From Silene latifolia (lineage: Eukaryota > Streptophyta > Magnoliopsida > Caryophyllales > Caryophyllaceae): a stretch of DNA of 64,000 nt. Position 1 is the first letter of the stretch. Every line of letters starts with the position of its first letter. Shown here piece after piece: positions 10,228 to 22,093 of the stretch. The notes under the pieces are model-generated. The model was not told the origin of the DNA. It saw nothing but the letters and a program-made list of their open reading frames with translations, and ran no database searches. The translations under genes and the position numbers were made by a program. The stretch is taken from the NCBI RefSeq assembly GCF_048544455.1, contig NC_133536.1:199209325-199273324 (forward strand), in the 5' to 3' direction.

Positions 10228-11593
10228 TGAAGAGTTAGGAACGATTAACACCTAAGAGGGGGAGGGGGTGAATTAGGTGTACCTTTTAAAAATTTATCCT
10301 TAACTTGGTTAATTAATTAACTTAAGTAGAGAATAAGTGAAGTACAAGACTTGAGAAACTTAATTAGATGTAAGTTCACAAGAAGGTACAGCAGTTCTAT
10401 GTCACGGTATAGGTGACTGTGACACAGAACTTGATTAGGTACATGCGAGAAATGGCAAAGTGGAGGAACGTAAAAGTAAATGAACAAACAAACGACATTT
10501 TAAAATTGGTTCACCTCTACTCCGAGGCCTACGTCCAACCGTTATTTTATTGCTTGTTTAGAAATTTACTCAAACTTACTAAACCCCTTACAATGAAAAT
10601 AACTCGCCAACCTACTCCGGTTGCACTCAAACTTAAAGCTACTCCGCTTCAAGAGTTTATGGGTTCTATCTCAAGGTGTTACAGAATCTTGAATCTCAAG
10701 AGTTCACTTAAATGAACATGGAGATTACAATGAGGATCTAACACGAGAATCATGGAACAAACTCATCATGTCACAAAGATCAAATGAATCGATACTTGGA
10801 GGTTTTACAGCTTTTTTCGAAAACAATTTTGAAGACTTAAAACCAGAAAAACGTTTTGCAAATGCTTGAAGAACAAAGCTTTTAATGCACAAATGATTTG
10901 CAAGGTTTTTACAATAAATGCTTTGGAAGTCTTGAGAAATAAATGTGACTAAGACACTCTATTTATAGTGGATTTAGTCTTAGGTTAGTACACTTTGAAA
11001 AATTAAATCCAATATTAAAATGATAGCTTTGAGTGATGGTAAGTGTTAGACTTGTAGGCTTGGGGCTTAAGAAATCAGAAAACTTAAGCTTCTACACTCA
11101 ACATGTGACAATTTACCAAAATGGCAAAAAGCCTTTCTTACTTTAGAAGTTTGACAAGTCTTCTTTGCCATTTTTGGTAAAAGGTGTTTGCACAAATCTA
11201 GAGGCTTAGTCAAGTGGGCTTGTGACTCCAAAATTTCGATTGTTTTCAAGTTTCCAAAATTCAAATGTTTAAGGTTTAAGGTTTGCAAAGTTTTGACACT
11301 CAAAAACATTTGGACGAAAAACTCCTCCGTATGATAGTACCGAAACCACGATGACAACAGTCTGTTGCATGGTTTTGCCATTACTTGACTTAAATGAGAA
11401 TGTTACACTTACTCTTACATATATCGACTAAGGCTTTGGAAAGTATCATTGTCTTGACTTCCTTGAATGACTTGATCATCTTGAATCATTGTTGAAAGTC
11501 CATTTGATTGCTTCATTCACTAATTATATCAACTAAGAGCAAACAATCAAATAACAAGGGGACTTGACATCATCAATCTAATGTGTTCTAACA
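10228..11593 (-). repeat. LTR of Sirevirus element (5' LTR in element sense)
   Basis: The 1,366 bp partner of 417-1785. It ends TCTAACA and is followed directly by TACTT, the duplicated target. It is very similar to the other LTR, which points to a fairly recent insertion. The replaced blocks are near 10775-10795 and 11351-11370. Confidence 0.93.
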
Positions 11594-12279
11594 TACTTTA
11601 TTCGTTTAATGAGCATGTCGCTTGGGCTAAGCCGGGAGATGAATCGTGGATATCAGAGGTCCCTAAGAAACCAAGGGATGGGGTAATTGATGTAATAGGC
11701 ATGGATGATTATGTATTTGCTTTGTATAACGATGGAGCAATTCGATATTGGGATGCTAACAAATTATTTAACAATCTTGGGGGAATTATACAACCCATGG
11801 ATCATTCACCGGGTTTGTTCGATACATTAGAGTCTTATCAATCGTGGACGTCGAAAGCATATTTAGTACAATCTGGCAAGAATCTCCTCGTGGTGATGCG
11901 ATACAAGTATCAATCATTGGGTAAAACTGACTACGACGACTACAACCAGCTTTTTTATCAAACATTTGGTTTTGAGGTGTACAAGGTTAATCCCAAAGAC
12001 AGGTGTTGGGAACTAATTCAAGATTTGGGTGATTTGGCATTGTTTGTAGGGGGAAACTATTCTGTGTGTGTTACTGCTGGAGCCAAATCGTTGGAACGTA
12101 ATTGTATATATTTCACAGACGATGATCAAAATGAGGATTGGTTACTCATCGGGACAGAATTCGGAGGACATGATACGGGTGTATACGACATCAAGTGTGA
12201 TGAAATCCGACCATTTTATGAAGGCATCGATACACGCTCTTCATATTGCCCACCGATATGGTTTGTACCTCAGTTTTAA
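11594..12279 (+). pseudogene. F-box/DUF295 gene A, 3' part
   Basis: After the duplicated TACTT (11594-11598) the host frame resumes at 11599 and runs 227 codons to a TAA at 12277-12279. It carries the DUF295 C-terminal region (GDLALFVGGNYSVCV, NCIYFTDDD, WFVPQF end) and is close in sequence to gene C. It has no internal stop or frameshift. Excluding the retroelement leaves an intact frame across both parts, so the disruption appears recent. A transcript would now read into the Sirevirus 3' LTR. Confidence 0.8.
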
Positions 12280-13049
12280 AGTTATCGATTGTCAACAACG
12301 TGATACGGAGTATTAAATTAAGTCACTTTTTAGACTCAATTTTTTTTTCTCTTTTTATTTGTTATCGCCTATCGAAGACTTGTTGAAACGACACTTGAAT
12401 CACATGACCTCGAATATGATATTTGATAAATAAAACTATTAGCGTCAAACATATTACAGCTTCAAGATTTTAGAACTGAACTTGAGTTTCCATCAGCAGT
12501 AACATAAGGCCCAAACTCGCGCTCTACACATAAGAAGAAAAATGGCGGTTCAATTCGATGTTGTCTCCTACTTCGTGAAATAAAATTACAACAACAATAA
12601 CAACGACGCTAATGAGGTTGTGTGTTTAAGGTAAGGATTGAGGTCCTAGTAATTGTAAATTTGTAATAGGTCATTGATTCGTATCCCCTCTCCCGTTAAA
12701 AAGGAAATGTACTACCACTATACCAGACACATCAATTCTCCCTTAAGATGGGTCTTTTGCGTCCCAAATAAGTCGGAGAAAATACGAGTCATTATTTATG
12801 ATAAAATGTGCCAATTGCTTTGATAAAAAGTCACCAGGCCATAACAAAAATATGAACAATTTTGTTCATATGTTTACAAAATTTTGTTCATGTAAGTAGC
12901 CATTGTATGTTGATGAGATTAGTGTTAACACAGTCTTGATTTGAATAGTGATTTCTAAATTTTTACAAAATTTTCAGATGATAATTTTAACATTCCCCTT
13001 TTACCCCTGTCCGATTGTAAAAAATCTTATACTTGGAGTTGCTTCATAT
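12280..13049. other. Intergenic sequence
   Basis: There is no coding frame of note. The first 60 bp downstream of the stop resemble the same region after gene C (40061-40110), showing that the duplication of the F-box genes included 3' flank. The only other structure I recognise is the SINE-like piece listed separately. Confidence 0.6.
12587..12735 (-). mobile_element. tRNA-derived SINE-like element
   Basis: On the minus strand there is an A-box-like TGGTATAGTGG (plus 12715-12725). A degenerate B-box-like GGGATACGAATC follows (plus 12676-12687) at tRNA-like spacing. The piece ends in a TTG-rich tail (plus 12587-12603, AAC-rich). This is the layout of plant SINEs. I could not find a clear target duplication, so the boundaries are approximate. 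Confidence 0.5.
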
Positions 13050-14546
13050 GCCCAATTTTTTTAGCTTGCTGGTTGGAAGGTCCCCCTTATTTCTAAAGCT
13101 GGTAGACTAGTTCTCATTAAATCTGTCTTAAATTCTCTGCCCGTGTACTATATGTCCCTATTTCGTTTGCCTAAAGGAGTGTTGGCAAAGATAGTTAATC
13201 TGCAAAGACGATTCTTTTGGGGAAATATGAATGATGGGCGGCCTGCCCCTCTGATAAGTTGGAGCATTATTCAAAGACCGCGGAGTTTAGGGGGCCTTGG
13301 TGTTGGTGATTTAGAAATATAGAATGCGAGTCTATTATTTAAATGGTGGTGGCGATTCTCCCAGGAACACCATTCGTTATGGAAGAGAATTATTTGCTCA
13401 ATTCTTGATTTAAACCCTGAGGGCGTCTTTTGGAGTGGTGATAGAGAAGCTAAGTACGGGGTATGGAAGACAGTTTGCACTATTAACGGTTGGGATGTAC
13501 ACATTGAGAAGATTACAAAACAAGGTGTGAAGGTAAAGGTTGGTAATGGTGGTAGCCTGAAGTTCTGGGATGACCCTTGGATAGGTGATGTTACACTTAA
13601 AGACTCGTTTCCCAGGTTGTTCACTGCTTCAACTCAGAAATTGAGCAAGGTATCGGAGATGGGATCCTGGCAGGGTGAGGAGTGGGTGTGGCACTTGCAT
13701 TGGAGACGAAATCTATTTCAATGGGAGTTGCAGCTAGCAGATAGTCTCCGGCTACTAATTGATGGTTTCACGCCAGTACGAGACAAAGCTGATATGTATA
13801 TATGGTCTCTTGACAAATCGGGTACGTTCACTGCTAATTCTTTTATGAAAGCTTTTTATGATATGAAATACAAGGAGGATAATAGTAAGCCTTGGTTCCG
13901 TCATGTCTGGAAAGGGCTCGCTCCCCCACGGTATGAAATAATGTTGTGGGCAATACTGTGGAAAAGACTAAATACAAAGGATAGTATACTCAAGTGGAAA
14001 GCTTTGAGTGCGGCCGAGGTAACTTGTGTATTTTGTGGGACGTGCCTGGAAACGATTAACCATGTTTTCCTCCATTGTAAGTTCTCGTGGGAACTCTGGA
14101 ATGAGGTTTGTGCAGATTGGGGGTTGGACTGGGTTTGGCCTTTGGAAATTGATGAGGCATTTTTAGTTTGGAATAACTCGCACCTGAAAGGTTTTGAGAG
14201 AAAAGTTTGGGACGCTTTTTTCATTGCGGTCGTTACTAGTCTTTGGGAATTGAGGAACACGATTATATTTGAACAAAAAACCCCTGACTGGCCGCATATG
14301 AAGGAGAAGATCATCCTGAGAGTTGGTTTTTGGAGTAAGGCCTGGAAGGAGAGACTGCCATATTCCGTTGAGGATTGGATTTGCAATTGGAAAGTCATCC
14401 GCACTTGGAAGGAGAAGAGGAGGCAAATTAGAGTTTAATACTTGTTCTTTTCGTTTCTTTGGTGTTTAACAGTTTGTTTGTACTATTTTGTGGTTTTTGT
14501 TCCTCGGCTCTACTCTCTGTAGGTCGGATTTATCAAAAAAAAAAAA
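13050..14546 (+). mobile_element. LINE, 5'-truncated (RT C-terminal and zinc-binding region)
   Basis: Translation shows the post-RT region of a plant L1-type LINE (KAGRLVLIKSVLNSLPVYY, FRLPKGV), then a zf-RVT domain. It ends with a run of 12 A (14535-14546). An in-frame TAG near 13320 breaks the first part; an open frame of 304 codons (13527-14438) covers the rest, with WDDPWIGDV and the cysteine/histidine set CVFCG...INHVFLHC. Endonuclease and RT catalytic parts are missing, as usual for incomplete reverse transcription. No clear target duplication was found. Confidence 0.8.
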
Positions 14547-14554
14547 TTGGTTCT

Positions 14555-14881
14555 TGTAAGTTGTAAATATTTCCTCTAACTCACTGCTCTCCGGCTTGTA
14601 AAATTGGAATTTGAGTTTTTGGTCATCCACCAGTTTTATTAAATGATGTTTTATCTTGATGTGCTTCTGGCTTTCAAATACTAATCGCGACATTTTGTTG
14701 TTGAGTAGCCTTCGGTGACGTATTGAGTCTTGCAATTTTGAATTGAGCCAACTTCATCACAATTGATCTTGTATTCGCGTTTTTGCCAGATAGCTTCTTC
14801 GTATTTTGGCTTGTCCACGAGCTCCTTAGTTTTCTCTTCTCCTTTTTTTTTCCTTTTTACTATGAGTCTACGACTTTTCAC
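14555..14881 (-). pseudogene. Decayed copia RNase H relic
   Basis: Two short minus-strand frames read like the tail of a copia pol gene. A QKHIKIKHHLI stretch corresponds to the conserved TKHIDIRHHF motif. A following KLKFQFYKPESSELEEIFTT corresponds to the region before the terminal ADIxTK. The frame is broken and most of the element is gone. No LTR or target duplication is visible. The assignment is by motif similarity only. Confidence 0.4.
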
Positions 14882-14889
14882 CGTTTTTC

Positions 14890-15609
14890 ATCTTTAGCCC
14901 CTCTTAAAAATTTGATGGCCTTGGCATTAAGGCTGCCCGTCCCCTAAATGACGCCTTATCCACCAAGCTCAGCTGAAATCTTCTTTTCAACAAGAATTCC
15001 ACAGCTTCCGTTGCTATTTGAAGCAAATATCTGACCCCAGTCTTTCTTCCTTTCGGAACGGTTCCCACATTTGGAAAAATGTGGGCATCGGGCTTCCCAT
15101 TCTCCAAAACAATCTCATTTGGTCCATTGGCTATGGAGCCTCCATTTACCTGTGGACTGACCGTTGGTCCTCACTTGGACCTCTTACAATGATCATCCAC
15201 GGCCCCTTAAAGGCTGCCTCACATAATGCTAAACTCAACTCCATCATCTTTAATGACATCTAGCCCTTGACACCCTTGACTTTGTCCTCCCCCTTGACAT
15301 CATGACCACCATTTTGGCCATCCCCCTCCATTCCTCTTGCAAACCTGATTTTCTCACCACTTTCCTTGCCCCCAAAGACAAATTCTAGATTGGTTTTGCT
15401 TACTCTTCCCTGTTTGATCTGGCGATCCGACTTCCCTCCTTCACTCCTAATTTGGAATGGGTTTGGAACCTTTCTACTCTCCCAAAAATTAAAGTATTCC
15501 TCTGGCTTGCCTGGTGGGACAAATTACCCCACAACCTTACCTTATTCAAGAGAACAATTCTCCCCTCCCCTTCTTGCCTCATGTGCCTTAGCCCCTCACT
15601 CGAAGAATC
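14890..15609 (+). pseudogene. LINE relic, zf-RVT region, first part
   Basis: Broken plus-strand frames encode a LINE segment between RT and the zinc-binding domain. GSHIWKNVGIGLPILQNN is followed by SIYLWTDRWSSLGPL, then the first cysteine pair of the zf-RVT domain (CLMC). Several stops are present. A copia insertion at 15610 cuts it, and the missing end is at 29052-29216. It is a different LINE family from the fragment at 13050. Confidence 0.7.
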
Positions 15610-15820
15610 TATTGAAGATAATACGTAATCTTTAGTTACGATTTCTTTTAACATAATATATTGTATTTAGTTATTTGTTTCTTATTATCCAAGATTGTAT
15701 ATTATCTTGTGATTCTTGTATCTTAGGGTTTATAGCTAACTTGTGCTCTAGTCTAGCATTGTATATATACGGTCTCTATCATTCAATGTAAATCAAGTTC
15801 ATCTTTATACAGTTTCTACA
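15610..15820 (+). repeat. 5' LTR of copia element
   Basis: This 211 bp LTR is nearly identical to 28840-29051. It begins TATTGAAG and ends TTTCTACA, so its termini are TA...CA instead of the usual TG...CA; the TSD placement supports this boundary. A TATA-like TATATATACGG lies near 15762. Confidence 0.88.
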
Positions 15821-15833
15821 TGGTATAAAGAGC
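15821..15833 (+). other. Primer-binding site of copia element
   Basis: TGGTATAAAGAGC follows the LTR directly. It is a slightly degenerate version of the initiator-Met primer site TGGTATCAGAGC. Confidence 0.75.
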
Positions 15834-15887
15834 TTAAAACGATCCATCCATATTTCTCTCTTCCTTCTTATCTCGACCTCCATCACC

Positions 15888-16847
15888 ATGGCCGGACAAG
15901 CTCAAGTTCTGCCCAATCCTGGTGACCCTAAAAATCCCATCTTTGCCGTCAACTTTGCTAATGTTGTCGAGCTTTCACCCTCAATGTATCGTGCCTGGTC
16001 TCGTCAAATCGAGGACTTGCTCATTGGCTATGACCTCATGAAATTTTTGGATGGAACTCATCCTTGTCCACCCAAAACTATTGATGACAAGACCGGCAGT
16101 GTTTCCAATCCGGCTCACAATACCTGGCTCCGTCAAGACAAACTTTTGAGTGGTGCTCTTCGAGGAACCATCTCCTCAAGCATCACCAACTTGCTTCTCG
16201 GTGCTACCACCTCTGCCGAGATCTGGGCTCTCCTTAAGTCCACCTATGCCAATCCATCTCGGGGTCATATCCTTCAGATTAAGGATTGCCTCGACTCGAT
16301 CTCCAAGGCTTATTTATCAGCCACCGAGTATATGCAGGCCATTCGTTCCTACGTTGATTAACTTGTCGGCTTAGGCAAGACCATGGATAATGAAGATGTC
16401 ATCTTTAAGGTGCTCAATGGGCTTGATTATGCGACCTACCACTCTCTCATTGAGGCTGTCCGGAATCGTGATACTCCGATTTCGTTCAATGCTCTCCATG
16501 AGAAGCTCCTGCAATTTGATTTGTCTCTCAAACACAACAATTTCCAACCCTCCACCAATTCCCCTGCCTCTGCTCATGTTGCCTACCACAACAACAAAAA
16601 TCGCTACCATTCCAACCGTCCCTCCTCATCCACTGCCTCTGGCCTCCTACCCACCCCTCCTTCCGCTGCCCCTGCCTCCACTGACACCTCTGCTGCTCCC
16701 TTTAAAGGGAAATGTCAATGGTGTCATGTGTCGGCTCATTATCTTGAACACTGCCCTGTTTTCAAATCCCTGTACCCGACCATTACTGTCCCTTCACGCT
16801 CCTCCTCTGCCCAACCTCATCGCTACCCCCCCCCCCCCCCGTGCTAA
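15888..16847 (+). pseudogene. Copia gag, broken
   Basis: The gag starts ATG GCC GGA CAA at 15888, runs 157 codons to a TAA at 16359-16361, then continues in the same frame from 16362. It has the copia gag body (MYRAWSRQIEDLLIGYDLMKFLDG). A CCHC zinc knuckle, CQWCHVSAHYLEHC, lies near 16713-16754. A run of C at 16827-16842 shifts the frame ahead of the protease. The stop and the homopolymer shift both inactivate it. Confidence 0.8.
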
Positions 16848-17712
16848 TACTGCTGCCGTGAACCCCACCCCTCCCTCTGACTGGATCATTGACAGTGGTG
16901 CCACTCACCATATTACCTATGACCTTAATAATCTTGCACATCATGCCCCTTATGACGGAAATGACGATCTTTTGATTGGCGATGACTCTCCACTTCACAT
17001 CGCAAATATTGGTTCCTTTACTATCTCTTCTTTGCCTTCTCCTATTCAATTTACAAAAGTTTTACATGCTCCTTCTATTTTGAAAAACATCTTATCTGTC
17101 TCACAATTCTGTGTTGATAATAATGCTACTGCTCACTTTACCTCTCAATCGTGTGTTTTGCAGGACCAAACGACGGTTCGGAGCACTCAAAGGCCAACTT
17201 AGGAATGGTCTTTATGAATGGCGTGCTCCGTCCTCTCCTTCTGCTTATCTTACCCACACCTCTGCTGCTTCCCTTTGGCACCACAGGCTCGGACATCCGG
17301 CTGCCACCATCCTAGGATCTATCAATAATTCCGCAAATTTAATTTTTTCGCACACTTCTATTTCTAATTGTAATGCATGCTCCATTAATAAAAGTCACAA
17401 ACTTCCATTTTCTCAAACTACTTTGTACTCGCATAACCCTCTTGAACTCGTGTTTTCTGATGTATGGACCTCCCCTCTCTATTCGATTGACAGCTACAAA
17501 TACTATGTAGTTTTTGTCGATCATTTTACACGATATACCTGGCTCTATCCGCTCAAAAAGAAGTCGGATACATTTCACGTCTTTGCTCGATTCCGTGCTC
17601 TTGTTGAGAAATTTTTTAATCGCCCAATTCTACAAATTTTCTCTGACAACGGAGGAGAGTACTTAAAACTCACACCAACCATCACTAATGATGGTATCAC
17701 ACATCTCACTTC
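16848..17712 (+). pseudogene. Copia protease and integrase N-terminal half
   Basis: The protease motif DSGATHHIT is at about 16890-16916. The GAG-pre-integrase motif LWHHRLGHPA is near 17270-17300. The zinc-binding cysteines CNACSINKSHKLPF are at about 17370-17410. The integrase core has FSDVWTSP and FSDNGGEY. A frameshift near 17165-17190 separates protease from integrase. The integrase stops where the nested element enters at 17713 and resumes at 26521. Confidence 0.82.
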
Positions 17713-18982
17713 TGAAGGAAAAGTAGATCTATATACTTACATATTCATATATATGTTAATTTAATTTGTCATAAAATTAAAGATGGATTTTATGCATGCA
17801 AACAAATGAGCAAAGTAGAGAAGAAATCATGTTCTTACATTGTGATTTCGGTTTTAAGGGCACAAGAGAGATCACCTTTCTCTCTTGTTCTTGTGCTTTC
17901 CTTTAATGGAAGAACTAAGATCCAAGTGTAGGATCTCTCCCTAAGCTTTATACCCAAGGCTTACTCTTAATAAAAATTAATATTATAAGAACTAGTACAA
18001 TATTAATCTTATAGAAAATTGACCCAAAATATTATGTAACACTTAAATATTTCGGTTTTGGGAGAGAAGAAGAAGAGAGCTTTTTATCTCTCTAGAATTC
18101 TAATTTTGGATGAGTGAAAAGTATGAATGAATTATCAATAATAATCTTAAGTATATGGTAAAAGGAGAGGAAAAACCAAGTGGTTTTTCCTTCTCTAAAA
18201 ACCGGACAAAGGGAGTGGGAGGGGAGCCAATGCATGCACTCATTTGTCTTCACAATGCACAATAGGGTTGCATGGCTACTAAAGCAAACAATCATTATGT
18301 TTACCACTAATTTAAGCAAACACAATTAGCTTAAACCTCCTCTTATTTTCGGTCCAAATGGATAATATGGAATCCATATTATTTTTGTCAATTGTCAAAA
18401 TGTCACATGTCATATGTAGCATAAATTTGTTGTGTATTTTTAACATATTAAAAATCAACGTATTATTAAAAATACGTCACATACAAAAATTGACTTAGTA
18501 ATTTCATAATTACTTGTACCAAAATATTTTACCATTTATAAATCACAACTGATTGTATTTAAAATAATTCATTCAATTCAATTGTTACTTTAAACAATTA
18601 TTTCATCCGAGTAATGATACGATTCAATCACTCAGACCATATCTCATTTAATCACATTACAATGTGATACGTAAATTTTACTTTCAAAAATCGTCCGTCA
18701 ATTTTCAAGAAATTTAATTAACTCGTAACATTATACGATTAATTAAATAATCAATTAAGAGTGTTGCCCTATAGGTATGACCAAGGGGATCAACTGATCA
18801 CCACCGTCGCACGACAGTAATGTCAAACTCTAGTCAGCCAATCATTACCGATATATGTTGACCAGTTGACAGTAAAAAAAAAAATACTTCCCAATTGTAT
18901 TCTTTAAAACGAGACTTAAACATGTGATCATCATGATCAACAGTCGTGATCGCATTATTGTCGGAGGACACAAATTCCAACA
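17713..18982 (-). repeat. LTR of gag-only element (3' LTR in element sense)
   Basis: 1,270 bp, TGAAGG...CCAACA on the plus strand, matching 25249-26515. The few differences (for example cagacc versus gcatcag near 18632) suggest a young insertion, by eye under about 1-2 percent. Confidence 0.92.
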
Positions 18983-21900
18983 ATCTCCCACTTGTCCTCG
19001 ACAAGTGTGCGTCCCCAATTCTCTTGTCCTATTACTATCTCCCACTCAATGCAAGGTGTCTTTCAGGCCGTACTTGCAAGTGATCATATCGAGAGTGGTT
19101 TCCTCGATCTGTAGAATAACTGATTGACCGGACTTATCTATCATAGATACCTTCCGAGCGTGGCCACGCATTTCCAGTTCATTACTCCTCGAGTGGCCCT
19201 GAGATATTGTTATAACCTTTACTAGGGGTGGACAATTCCTATCGCACTCATTCCCTTCGACTAGCCACAGCCATCATAACCCAAAATATGCCCATTTGAC
19301 CCCATTTACGAAGGTCGTAGTAACACAAATCAAAGTTAATCAAAAACGTGCCATCTTAGGTGAACAGTCTTTAGTCAAAAGAATCGACTCATTCGAATAC
19401 TATAGTAGCTCTCGCCACGACCAGGCTATATAAATTTGCCAGAACTCTATAAGCGGTCATTAGGCCCGACAAAAAGTTCCTAACAGTCTGCCTATGTGAT
19501 CGACTAGTCATCTCACATGACTCTATGGCACTTGAACTTGCCATCAATCGCATCACACTCTAGTCACTTCGAGACGTCACCTCATATAAGTAACTATGGG
19601 CAAATACAATGTTAATCCGTGTTCACTTTAACGGGGTTCAATTGTCTCCACAACCCGTTTGGATATAACAATGTACAAGGTGAGTTAATAATAACTCAAA
19701 CGACAAATATCGACATCACACTCGGGTAGTCAATATCATATTACAACCTTGTGATGTATATCATAAGTGTAAACACTTATTGATTGCAATAGAAGTTTAA
19801 CATGCCATGTGTCCATGTGTTCAAACTTCTTACACTTGCATTTTCCTTTACATTCATGTTCTCTCTCATAGCATGAACATTACCAACTACACATCAAGGT
19901 TCCCGACCTCGGTTTTGGTTCTTTATCTTGAAAGAACTTTCTTATCGATTATCACATAACGAACGAATTTGTGGTGAATGATATAACTTGTACTGATCAA
20001 GTACTCCATTCACACACAATGCACTAGGTATATGTCTTGCAGAGTCTTACAACAATTTGTCAAGACGATTGGCCTAGCACTTCTCACAAGTCCTAGCATA
20101 GTTAGGAAAGATTAGTTTTGAGTAACTTCTTATTCAATTAAGTATCTTTCCAAAACTTCTTATTTCTCTTTCTTAGGCTTGAAAGATTTAGGATTCTCAT
20201 AAATCCTTACATGTGCTCCTATTTTCATTAATATGCGCAACCTCTTGACACATATAAGAGCATTCTGACAAACACCGAAATCGCTCATCGGATTCTACTT
20301 GGGAATTCATGACGTTTCTATTGTGGCTTACCAATGAATCATCATGCTCTTATGCATATGATTCATTATTTGGACATGTGCATGATTATTCTAATGGCGG
20401 AAACATTAGTTACTAATAATCATGAGATCAACCGTTCATAGGTTCAATGAACGACCATGACTGCTAATGGCAATTCCATTTTCATCTTCATGAATAACCT
20501 ATGTGAATGTTGGTACGATGTGTATCTCTTAATACTAATCCAACATCCCTTGATGTAATTGGATTCATCATAGTCCATTATCATCCAGAATTGAAAGCTC
20601 AAATGCTTCTTTATGAAAGAAGGTATTAGCTCGTCATTCTTTAATGAGTGGTGAGTTGTAAACATTCAAAGGATGATAGCTCCCACTAAATTCCATGTCT
20701 TCACATGAGAATTTCCTAACTCCCACTCAATTCTACATATTTCGAAATTGACTTCTCAATTGAAACTTTTCAAGAATTGAAACATAAATTGCATTGCCAA
20801 GTTATTAAGATAAAACCATATATGTTCCCATCATATCCTTTCAAAATACCTATTTCGAAGAGGTCTCATCTTAACCTTACGGAAAGAGATTTTAAATCTC
20901 TAACACACTCATGTCATAATGATGTGTAGCAATGTCATTATTCAAATATAAATAATATCTAGAACACATCCTTCGAAAATACCCTTTCGGAAGGAGGTTT
21001 AACCATTTCATAAAGAGGTTAAGCAATGACATTTGCGTGGTTAAAACTTGGTCATTGAAGATATCGGTATATCAATCTTTGCAACTCGATCATAACTAGT
21101 ATGTTACTATGATTCATTAAGGCTCTTAAGTAAATCTCAAGGTTGAAACTATTGGTCAAAATTTATCATATAGAACTTAGTCAAAAACTTTGTTAAGACT
21201 TTACATCAGTCATTTTTCTTCCAAAACTTTCTTTTGGTCTCCTCGTGTAGTTATCATAAGAATATGTTCTTTCGATTACTTCACTTGGTCTCTTTTGTCA
21301 TATAGAACTTACTTGAGACCATAGATCTCATCTATTCGGTATACTATGTAAATAGATATACCTTCATTCAAATCATTCTCTCTTGCGTAGATCTTTATTT
21401 ACACAAGTACACAATTTTTATCTTGCCTTGTGTGTTGTGTCCTCATTTTTCTCCCACTCTATCTTTAGAATAAATACACTATAGATTCAAAGATAGCATA
21501 TGAGACACAAATAATGATGTTGAAGTATAAGGAGAACTATCTCATAGATTGACTAATAGTTTTATATTTCATATGTGTACTTGGTGATTGACATACCTTT
21601 AAGAGAGTTCATAGACTCAAAATCGCTTTATAAATGATCATACACAAGCCTTAAGCATGTGGACATATAATGAAACCCGTCATTATATTTGTCTATTAGA
21701 TCACTTTAAGTGAATAATCTTATGTTTCTAAGAACAAGCATTTAAAGATGAATTTTAGAACATAAAAGGATAAATGATAAAACGGGTGACTTGGGTTGCA
21801 AACCAAGTCACCATTATCCAAAATACAACCCATTATCCAAAATACCTTTCCATGTCGAACACGGAAACTTAAGGTTCTAAAATCCAAAACATAATTTAAA

Positions 21901-22093
21901 ATAAGACAATGAAAAGCAAAGCTCCATAAAAGCTATCCCTAGCTTCTCAATGGTTTCTCATGCTTGCTTTTCCTTTCCCTTGTCTTTGCTTGGTGGAGGC
22001 CCTATTTACAATAAAAAGGGAGATACATTATCACAACTTTGCATCATAATACCATAGTTGAATTAGAAACATAAAAGAAGGATAGTCATTTAC
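18983..22093 (-). other. Non-coding region replacing pol in gag-only element
   Basis: About 3.1 kb without any open frame above noise and without recognisable copia protease, integrase, RT or RNase H motifs in either strand. The polypurine tract (rc of ATCTCCCACTTGTCC, 18983-18997) adjoins the LTR. The sequence does not look like a simply decayed pol; I could not assign it to anything. Confidence 0.7.

Larger units (their letters stand above)
417..11593 (-). mobile_element. Sirevirus-type Ty1/copia retrotransposon, complete, inserted in F-box gene A
   Basis: This is an 11,177 bp element with two near-identical LTRs and a 5 bp target-site duplication, TACTT (412-416 and 11594-11598). Read on the minus strand the order is 5' LTR, initiator-Met primer site, gag with zinc knuckle, coiled-coil region, protease, integrase, RT, RNase H, an extra acidic/lysine-rich frame, polypurine tracts and 3' LTR. 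The copia domain order (integrase before RT), the large size, the frame downstream of pol and the repeated GGGGGA polypurine tracts beside CATCATC/GATGTC words fit the Sirevirus lineage. Frameshifts in the gag tail and in the envelope-like frame make this copy defective. The integrase and RT frames are open. Confidence 0.93.

Noticed and set aside
18092..18325. A 77-codon frame repeated at 25628-25861
   Set aside because: Both copies lie in the two LTRs of the gag-only element; duplication is due to the LTR, not a gene family.
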